Assembly (NCBI GenBank): GCA_964560765.1 | Contig: CAZLMG010000021.1 | Coordinates: 1 to 64,000, forward strand | Direction of reading: 5' to 3' | Source of the DNA: CAZLMG01 sp964560765 | GTDB taxonomy: Bacteria > Bdellovibrionota_B > Oligoflexia > Oligoflexales > CAZLMG01 | Length of the DNA stretch: 64,000 nucleotides | Part shown: positions 59,001 through 64,000 of the stretch, piece by piece | Numbering within the stretch: the first letter of the stretch is position 1 | Layout: the number at the start of each line of letters is the position of its first letter | Program-made: the position numbers and the translations under genes | The notes under the pieces: generated by a model | What the model saw: only the letters and a program-made list of their open reading frames with translations | Told to the model about the DNA's origin: nothing | The model's database searches: none

Positions 59001-60417
59001 CTGCGTTCGGTTGTGTCAGAGCGCTAAGAGCGACACCCTCTCCTAGACTGACGTACTCGCCAACCAGTTGCGGGTATGCCTTAAAGTCTGGAAAAATGGT
59101 GCCAGGACCGTCCCACTGGACGCGAATGGAGCACTCGCTGTACCGAACGGGACTCACCATGGCTAGGCCAAGCCCATACGGTACCCCGGCCTCGATGGTG
59201 CGCCGATTGAGTTTCTGCAGAGTTGTAATGGATGCCGCCGCTGGAATCGGTTGCGTGGTTGTCACCAGATAGCTGCGAACTGCATCCGACTCCAGGGATG
59301 GAGCCATGGCTACGTAGCGAAGCGACGTCGATTCTCTGAGGCGCAGAACAAGTAGGTCCTGGCCTTGGCCAATATCCAGCAGAATCCCTAACTTCATCGC
59401 ATTCGATCGCGGCATCGCCAATCCGACTCCACCGTGCACAAGTCCATCGCTGCCGGCGGCAATGAGGCGCGCTTTCCAAGGGCTTTCCAGGATGGATGTC
59501 AGCCCCCGTACCGCGAGCTGGCCCGCCTTCTCCGAAAAGTCGGCCTTCAGCGAGCCATTCTCACCAAAGGTTTGCCATTGCGCCAAAAGATTGCGAACCT
59601 CACTGCCGCTGCATATGGCCCGGTCAATACTGTTGCCTGCGACTGGTGCCACGCAATGCATCAGGTATTCGACGCCGACGCTTCCCGTCTCCACCTCGAC
59701 TAAATCGGCGCGACTGAACGTAAACTCAGGTAGCGGCTCCCGACCAATCGCTCGTGCGCCCTGACTAAAATCGATGGCAAGCGTATTGCGAAATGGTCTG
59801 CCAGGGACTCGATCCGCAAACCTGATGTCGACATACTCCATATCGGCAGTTCCACTTGCATCGGGCTGGCGCAAAATCACGACGTTAATCTCGCTGCCGC
59901 CAGCCAATGCCGCCGAAGCTTCACCATCCACAACCAGCGTCGCTAGCTGCAGGGCGGCGTGATCAACCGCACGGCGCGAAACATCTTGCACGTAGGTCAC
60001 AACTGAGTCATTCCACGGGCGATGCAGCGCTGTCACTTCCAGCGAGCAGGCTTTTGATTTCGGCAGTATGATGTCATTTGTTCGCTGATATTCGCGGTAA
60101 AAATCGCCGTTACAGTAGGCTCGCACGGAAACCTGTGCGACCTCTTTACGGAAATCACCGCCGATGTTTCGCACCCTAAGCAAAACGAGACGCTCGTCGA
60201 CCGCAGTCGAAGACCGGCCGCTCAAGATGGCGATTGCTTTTGTTGATATGGAGTCGCCGCCGTTGTCTTTCTCACCGCACCCAAAAATAGCGGCAATCAA
60301 TAGCAACCAAGCGCCATTGAATTTCGCATTGATTTTCTTGGGAGCTAGACTGCGTGCAGCCTGGCCGTAAATCGCTCGATCCATGTGCGTGCCGCCAGAG
60401 AAACGTGTTTGCCACAT
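56029..60417 (-). CDS. Surface locus B: giant lipoprotein with PKD/Ig-like repeats
   Basis: A 1462-residue protein. The ATG at 60417 has AGG upstream; M12 is an alternative. A long basic leader and hydrophobic stretch end at IFGC, giving a lipid-modified Cys47. A head of about 810 residues carries cysteine pairs, including CSNAAICFNGVPE, which parallels CNGARICINGAPE in locus A, and GIIQNIGTDTF, which parallels GIFQNAGSDTF. About five Ig/PKD-like repeats follow, from near 859, 959, 1057, 1144 and 1234, then a Gly/Asp linker and a C-terminal module (from about 1350) that matches the 1590-1730 region of the locus A protein. It lacks the GLUG-like extension. It is probably a surface fibre or adhesin. 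Confidence 0.85.
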   Translation of the reverse strand: MWQTRFSGGTHMDRAIYGQAARSLAPKKINAKFNGAWLLLIAAIFGCGEKDNGGDSISTKAIAILSGRSSTAVDERLVLLRVRNIGGDFRKEVAQVSVRAYCNGDFYREYQRTNDIILPKSKACSLEVTALHRPWNDSVVTYVQDVSRRAVDHAALQLATLVVDGEASAALAGGSEINVVILRQPDASGTADMEYVDIRFADRVPGRPFRNTLAIDFSQGARAIGREPLPEFTFSRADLVEVETGSVGVEYLMHCVAPVAGNSIDRAICSGSEVRNLLAQWQTFGENGSLKADFSEKAGQLAVRGLTSILESPWKARLIAAGSDGLVHGGVGLAMPRSNAMKLGILLDIGQGQDLLVLRLRESTSLRYVAMAPSLESDAVRSYLVTTTQPIPAAASITTLQKLNRRTIEAGVPYGLGLAMVSPVRYSECSIRVQWDGPGTIFPDFKAYPQLVGEYVSLGEGVALSALTQPNADTVIAELNLKALEAGVTAQTIVRLLGLRQSSNNQVSQVRAQWTLQCDGVNYYNSRLQSYLKLTDDEGAQFGESTTEVGCSNAAICFNGVPEAVTNQQSLILTPANPGDFVSYSLKIVDGDGVGCSDLTGYSDWRESSRPAFASFAESQDGMKTICFRGKRADGTVQTEPTIRSYTLTRPTEHDRVDLLLTAVSENRLQRGIAYDVQSDLPASDIDQMSQTDRVYVEIWGKASTAAAGARFYGGALNLAYDMRRVRPAVDTVANSTVIVSELYRSFCLYSFFCSYADSSGATNQGIIQNIGTDTFYFVARAGTPVDAYFRVGYVSFDIVDRQGDAYFSLLPMSENNGAGKLRETDAANKPPELVPWQSARMPFVRLLGGVGPEPTLVVDAGQNMSGEEREWLLNGAVVEGQPTSVTWSLVSAPSGVSASQVAFGSANTLTTSVTVPLEKGGDYVFELTARNDDNIPQALVAKDQVTFTYVPPPPSIALTMGSDIAQQNPSFSKTDIRVTGGSGDFQFVWGMVSGPVDGGDVSISSSFQNGVVTASSSVPRLGSYVFELFVQDRRYSNYTARGRFTFTVTSTSLNIDAGDDRYFRESVTHAGAIDAASGYGPFAVQWDLVSGVGVAFSNSETLSTTITGVTEGATIVRLTVVDRLGNRATDEVRMIRDTTPPTISMPSLLCTRSASVIRSAVVEDSGSGVDVASYSWSINSAGVSLTGVNSLSTTLQFTDDGIYDLQFRAADRAGNVAVGEAKVAHSTQPPTVNAGGDLTAYSAVTLQGQAIPQFSECGVTVSWRQVDGIAAEAVQIVPMDSLTPLVQVVDTSGAADGMYTIELSAADSAGNVASDSMILTWWQERGGGDNPGDDGGGDDSASVGGGFFFVRGSDGSLPAQGGSDSAASLDAVHYMRPGQVDIFLDDNTFSSENIVGAPHQIQVAEVSGACSLAADFSAVQRTGSGILQPFRVSLSGALGVRTLCVKFGNAVYGERIYVVSP

Positions 60418-60485
60418 AAGCCTACGTCTCTATATCGGCGATGCGCGGAAACCATTTAGTTTTATTCGCCTTGCACGAAAGGGAC

Positions 60486-60785
60486 TTAAGGGGTCAAAGG
60501 ACCGCCTATCATTTGCTGAACTTTCGCTTCCCGATCCATCGCAACATCATTGGAAATTCCTGGCAAATAGTCATTCATCGCCAAGTAGACGAGTCCAAGC
60601 AAGAGCATCGCTACCAACAGTACCTTTTCCCGCTTCTTTTCCGACGACCCAGCAGCTGCGGCAGCAGCCAAACTTTCTCGTCGCAAGATTCGAGCCATGG
60701 GCGCGAAAAATAGTCGCGGCCGGGAAAATGCCACCGCCCCACGCAGGCGTCTAAGATCGGCTCCCGAAAAGCTAACGGCGCTCAT
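60486..60785 (-). CDS. Small single-pass membrane protein upstream of surface locus B
   Basis: A 99-residue protein with a GGGGGAG element just before ATG. Basic and alanine-rich sequence (residues 1-52) precedes one membrane helix, KVLLVAMLLLGLVYLAMNDYLPG, then about 25 residues outside. The topology is N-in with a short periplasmic tail, similar in shape to small pilus or secretion assembly proteins, but I see no family match. It ends 68 bases before the giant lipoprotein start on the same strand, so it may be the first gene of the locus B operon. Alternative: a chance open frame, though the ribosome site and helix argue against that. Confidence 0.55.
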   Translation of the reverse strand: MSAVSFSGADLRRLRGAVAFSRPRLFFAPMARILRRESLAAAAAAGSSEKKREKVLLVAMLLLGLVYLAMNDYLPGISNDVAMDREAKVQQMIGGPLTP

Positions 60786-60922
60786 GGCTCCCCCAAAAAC
60801 ACGTGCGTGACCCTAGTTGTCATCTCCATAACCTAGGGGGTCTCATCGGCTTTTTGCTGCTGATTCTTGAGTTTTACCAAGCGCGCCAGATTGACAGCCC
60901 AGAACTGAACTTTTATGCAATA

Positions 60923-60940
60923 TTTTTAACTAGTTAAAAA
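60923..60940. promoter_or_regulatory. Perfect 18-bp palindrome
   Basis: TTTTTAACTAGTTAAAAA lies in the 271-base divergent region between the locus B operon and the transporter gene. A perfect palindrome of this length suits a dimeric regulator controlling one or both directions. Confidence 0.5.
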
Positions 60941-61056
60941 ATCAGCCTCACTTGCTAGGGAATAGAATTTAGTGGACCGAATCTAAGGCGGAATACCATT
61001 GACCCTTGTATCCCCTGCCTGATAGCTGTCAGCCCCTCTGCACAATGGGAGCCACC

Positions 61057-62325
61057 GTGGCACGCCTCGACCGTAATCAATGGGCCGTCATCCTCATCAG
61101 TACGTCGGCAACTTTGTTGCTATTCGGCTATGAATTTGTCCGTAACACCACGGACACATACTTCAAAGCCGCTTACGGCCCCGAAGCGCTCCCCATAGTC
61201 ATGACCCTCATCATTCCGTTTCTGCTGGTGGTCGTCCATGCGTATGGCGTCTGCTTGACGCGCTGGGGGGCTCGCCGCACATTGTGGTGGAGCAACTTAG
61301 CATCAGCTGCGGCTCTTCTGGCTTTGTATGGATTGGAGTTAACCGGATGGCGCCCGGCCGCCGCACTTCTCTATATTATGCGTCAATGCTATGTCGTCAT
61401 CATCGTCGAGCAGTATTGGTCGTTTCTCAATAGCACACTTGCTCATAGAGATGCCGTTCGCTACTACGGCCCCATCCTCGCCCTTTCCACCATCGGCCCG
61501 ATCTGCGGCGACTGGATTGTTTGGCAGTCTGCTGAAAGCATAGGCTATAAGAATCTGCTGCTCATTGGCACATTGGCAATTCTGCCTGCTATGCTCTTCG
61601 GTGATCGAGCCTTCGCCCTATGCGGCGAGCCAGAAGCTCCAAAGCCAAGTCCTTTGCAGAAACAGGCCTCGCCAAAGGGTCATAACCGTTTCGCTGAATC
61701 GGGTCTTTCCTTGCTTTGGAATGAACGCCTTCTCGGTTGCATTGCCATTATTGTCGCGCTGACCCAAGCACTTTCAACCTTCACAACTCTCAATTTTCAA
61801 ACCATTCTCTACTACCAGTTACCTGACCTCAATGAGCAAACCTCATATAGTGGCGGTGTCAATCTTGCCGTCAATGCTCTGGCGTTTGCCTTGCAAATTT
61901 TGGTGGTACCCATCGTGCTAGGCCGTGTGCCACTAACTTTCTTACACCTCCTGATGCCTGTCGTTCATTTGAGTTTGGGCATCGCTTCCTTCCTGAACCC
62001 CTCTTTGAGCATTGCTGCCAGCGCTTACTGTGCGTTTAAGGCCTTCGACTATTCTCTGTTTCGCGCTGCAAAAGAAGTCCTCTATATACCCGTGACATTC
62101 GATGGGCGCTATCGGGCCAAGCAAGTCATCGACTCGTTTGGCTATCGACTGAGCAAGGGAATGACTTCACTCGGTATCACAGCGATCACGCAAGTTGCCA
62201 ACATTAGCCTCAGTGCTTGGTATCCAGCTTGCGCCGCAGTCGCCGCTGGACTGTGGGCGAGCGTCGTGGTTCCCATGACGCGTCGATACGACCAACTGCG
62301 AAAGATGTCTCGGTCGAAACATTAG
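61057..62325 (+). CDS. Npt1/TlcC-like (ATP/ADP translocase superfamily) membrane transporter
   Basis: About 422 residues from GTG at 61057, five bases after GGGAG; ATG 61045 and TTG 61006 lie upstream in frame without ribosome sites. Eleven to twelve hydrophobic helices are visible. The segment RAAKEVLYIPVTFDGRYRAKQVIDSFGYRLSKG matches the conserved core of the NTP/NDP exchanger family (R.AKE.LY.P...YKAK..ID.F..R), split here for display. Free-living bacteria have distant members of unknown substrate, while true ATP/ADP exchangers are found in intracellular parasites, so nucleotide exchange cannot be assumed. A short cytoplasmic loop rich in Pro/Lys lies near residue 200. Confidence 0.75.
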   Translation: MARLDRNQWAVILISTSATLLLFGYEFVRNTTDTYFKAAYGPEALPIVMTLIIPFLLVVVHAYGVCLTRWGARRTLWWSNLASAAALLALYGLELTGWRPAAALLYIMRQCYVVIIVEQYWSFLNSTLAHRDAVRYYGPILALSTIGPICGDWIVWQSAESIGYKNLLLIGTLAILPAMLFGDRAFALCGEPEAPKPSPLQKQASPKGHNRFAESGLSLLWNERLLGCIAIIVALTQALSTFTTLNFQTILYYQLPDLNEQTSYSGGVNLAVNALAFALQILVVPIVLGRVPLTFLHLLMPVVHLSLGIASFLNPSLSIAASAYCAFKAFDYSLFRAAKEVLYIPVTFDGRYRAKQVIDSFGYRLSKGMTSLGITAITQVANISLSAWYPACAAVAAGLWASVVVPMTRRYDQLRKMSRSKH

Positions 62326-62406
62326 TCGGCAGATTTGCCATCTCCGCGCGCATCCGATTGTGCTATCTTGAACGCTGAATCTTAAAATTCACCAGAGGTT
62401 TTATTC

Positions 62407-63729
62407 ATGGGTCGGCCACTTCCCGAAATCGATATTCAATTCCAGATTCGCACCACGCATCGGCCTGGATTTCTCGGCTCGCTCTTTGTTGAAATCGGTA
62501 AGCTCGGCGGGCTCATCGGAGACATCCGCACTGAATACATCGGCAAAGCGCATGCGATTCGCAATATTACAATTTCTGTTTTTGATGAGGGGCACCGCGC
62601 TGCCATCACTCATGCCATTAACAACCACAAAGGCGCCGCCGTTCTCGCCAGTCGCGACGTTGTTTTTGAACGCCATCAGGGCGGCAAGATCCGCAGTCAG
62701 CGCCGGCATCAGATCGAAAGCGTCAGTGATTTACGCTGTTTCTACACGCCAGGGGTCGCCCGCGTTTGCACGGCCATTCAACTGGATCCAGAAAAAGCGA
62801 GGACGTTGACCAATATCGGCAATAGCGTCGCCATCATCACCAATGGTACCCGCGTCTTAGGCTTAGGCGATATTGGACCGACAGCTTCTATGCCCGTGAT
62901 GGAGGGCAAAGCCATGATCTATGATCAATTCGTCGGCATTTCGGCGACACCCATACTTCTCGACACCAAGGACCCGCAAAAATTCATTGAAACGGTCGTG
63001 ACGTTGGCGCCAACATTCGCCGGCATTCACCTCGAAGACATTCGGGTGCCTGACTGCTTCTTGATTGAAACGGAGTTGCAACGTCGGCTAAAAAAGCCTG
63101 TGATGCACGACGATCAGCATGGGACAGCCACAGTGGCTTTGGCTGCCGTCTTGGCAGCGTTAAAAGGCTCGCAGCCAAAGGCACGGCATGAGCTTACCAT
63201 CACCCAAGTTGGACTGGGGGCTGCCGGATTTGGAATTGCCAGACTTCTGCATGTGTGGGGTGCTCGCGTGATCGGCGTGGATCCTGATCCCTTAGCGCGT
63301 GCCCGTCTGGAGTCCCTGGGCGCACGCACGGCGCCTCTCGCCGAGGCCATCGCGGCATCGAATGTCGTCGTATCAACCACGGGCGTTGTTGGCTTGATTA
63401 AGCCAGAGATGATTCGTGCCGGGCAGGTGATCCTGGCCCTATCCAATCCTGTCCCAGAAATTACCGTGGATGATGCTTTAGAGGCTGGGGCCGCATTTGC
63501 TGCCGATGGGAAAAGCGTCAACAATGCACTGGCCTATCCAGGACTATTTCGCGCCGCGTTGGACTTACAATGCTCTGCCATTACCGACGCCATGAAGATC
63601 GCCGCTGCGGAAACGATTGCCTCGTTTACCCCAGAGGATGAATTACTGCCCAGCATCTTTCAGCCTGGACTGCACGAAAAGGTTACTGCTGCTGCCAGCC
63701 GTGCTGCACTTAGCTCGACAGAAGCTTAA
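62407..63729 (+). CDS. NAD(P)-dependent malic enzyme with N-terminal ACT-like domain
   Basis: A 440-residue cytoplasmic enzyme converting malate to pyruvate and CO2. Residues 1-85 are an ACT-type regulatory domain (IQFQIRTTHRPGFLGSLF, then ITISVFDEGHRAAI). The malic enzyme core follows: CFYTPGVARV with the catalytic Tyr, VMEGKAMIYDQF with the catalytic Lys, IHLEDI and HDDQHGTATV for metal binding, then the Rossmann motif GLGAAGFGIARL with VDPDP at the end of the second strand. Asp at that place favours NAD. ACT-containing malic enzymes may respond to amino acids. AGAGG lies before ATG. The stop overlaps that of the convergent gene at the window edge. Confidence 0.93.
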   Translation: MGRPLPEIDIQFQIRTTHRPGFLGSLFVEIGKLGGLIGDIRTEYIGKAHAIRNITISVFDEGHRAAITHAINNHKGAAVLASRDVVFERHQGGKIRSQRRHQIESVSDLRCFYTPGVARVCTAIQLDPEKARTLTNIGNSVAIITNGTRVLGLGDIGPTASMPVMEGKAMIYDQFVGISATPILLDTKDPQKFIETVVTLAPTFAGIHLEDIRVPDCFLIETELQRRLKKPVMHDDQHGTATVALAAVLAALKGSQPKARHELTITQVGLGAAGFGIARLLHVWGARVIGVDPDPLARARLESLGARTAPLAEAIAASNVVVSTTGVVGLIKPEMIRAGQVILALSNPVPEITVDDALEAGAAFAADGKSVNNALAYPGLFRAALDLQCSAITDAMKIAAAETIASFTPEDELLPSIFQPGLHEKVTAAASRAALSSTEA

Positions 63730-64000
63730 GGAGTCGGCAGCAGCTTCGCCGTGGGTTCATCGGTTTGGCGAAGATTTGGCAAACCATCTCCAAGGTATGG
63801 AGCCATCTCTTTGATGCGGCTCCAGGCAACCCTGCCGGAAAAATGTACGGACTCCTGCTGGCATTCGGGCCGTGCACCGTCCAGACACGCCGGCGCCATC
63901 AGCCGAACTTCGACGAGTGCCGCCGAGTCACACTCCATTGCTGTTAGAGGCAGATCGAACTCAGCGGTCGCTGGCGCCCAAGGTGCATGCCCAATAGGCT
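63726..64000 (-). CDS. 3' end of a gene cut by the window edge, unknown function
   Basis: The frame is open from the right edge of the window to a TAA at 63726-63728, at least 90 codons, so only the C-terminal part is visible. It reads FDLPLTAMECDSAALVEVRL, then a cysteine pair (APACLDGARPEC), and ends TAKLLPTP. Composition looks protein-like, and the stop overlaps the malic enzyme stop as other convergent pairs here do. The visible cysteines suggest an exported protein. An ATG at 63938 could start a 70-residue protein, but the open frame before it favours a longer gene. Confidence 0.5.
   Translation of the reverse strand, partial: PIGHAPWAPATAEFDLPLTAMECDSAALVEVRLMAPACLDGARPECQQESVHFSGRVAWSRIKEMAPYLGDGLPNLRQTDEPTAKLLPTP

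Noticed and set aside
61057..62325. ATP/ADP energy-parasite translocase indicating an intracellular lifestyle
   Set aside because: Distant members of this family occur in free-living bacteria, and the window shows an ordinary metabolic and chemosensory gene set.

Overview
The window comes from a Gram-negative, didermic bacterium with a moderately high GC genome. Lipoproteins with lipoboxes, predicted outer-membrane barrels, a type IV pilin-like protein and many GTG/TTG starts with clear Shine-Dalgarno sites support this. DUF1554-type lipoproteins, a SDR-SRPBCC fusion, receiver-TPR proteins and a large chemosensory operon suggest a Bdellovibrionota/Oligoflexia-like or other delta-type lineage; a GC-rich Leptospirales relative is an alternative. 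The taxonomic call is inference from gene content only. I saw no tRNA, rRNA, CRISPR array, insertion sequence or phage genes.

Layout. 0-5 kb: envelope lipoproteins, a PilZ protein, a predicted barrel protein and era. 5-12 kb: a receiver-TPR protein, a GMP reductase-like enzyme, a membrane protein with two cyclic-nucleotide-binding domains and small exported proteins. 12-17.7 kb: a DUF2141 protein, a SDR-SRPBCC fusion, phenylalanine hydroxylase with a striking repeat operator upstream, an M14 carboxypeptidase and an MscS channel. 17.7-22.2 kb: exported proteins of unknown role, a TPR/winged-helix regulator, an N-formylglutamate amidohydrolase and a permease. 22.3-30 kb: surface locus A, a 1995-residue lipoprotein with about seven PKD/Ig-like repeats plus a secreted partner. 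30.6-36.6 kb: purple-acid-phosphatase-like enzyme, second receiver-TPR protein, sodB, a membrane-anchored EEP-fold phosphatase/nuclease and an outer-membrane protein.

36.7-53.5 kb is one chemosensory island: a CheZ-like protein and cheY on the minus strand, divergent from mcp, receiver-DHp, a receiver-HPt-CheA hybrid, a CheA-receiver hybrid, cheW, cheB, a GspE-N-like/pseudo-HPt protein, cheY, cheR, HPt-receiver and a HEAT-repeat protein with a HEPN-like C-terminus. 53.5-60.8 kb: surface locus B, paralogous to locus A and also holding a type IV pilin-like gene. 61-64 kb: an Npt1/TlcC-like transporter, an ACT-domain malic enzyme and the 3' end of a gene cut by the window edge.

The most interesting picture is a chemosensory phosphorelay, with two hybrid CheAs, a sensorless receptor and several degenerate phosphotransfer domains, flanked on both sides by duplicated surface-protein loci. 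A functional link between them is inference from proximity.
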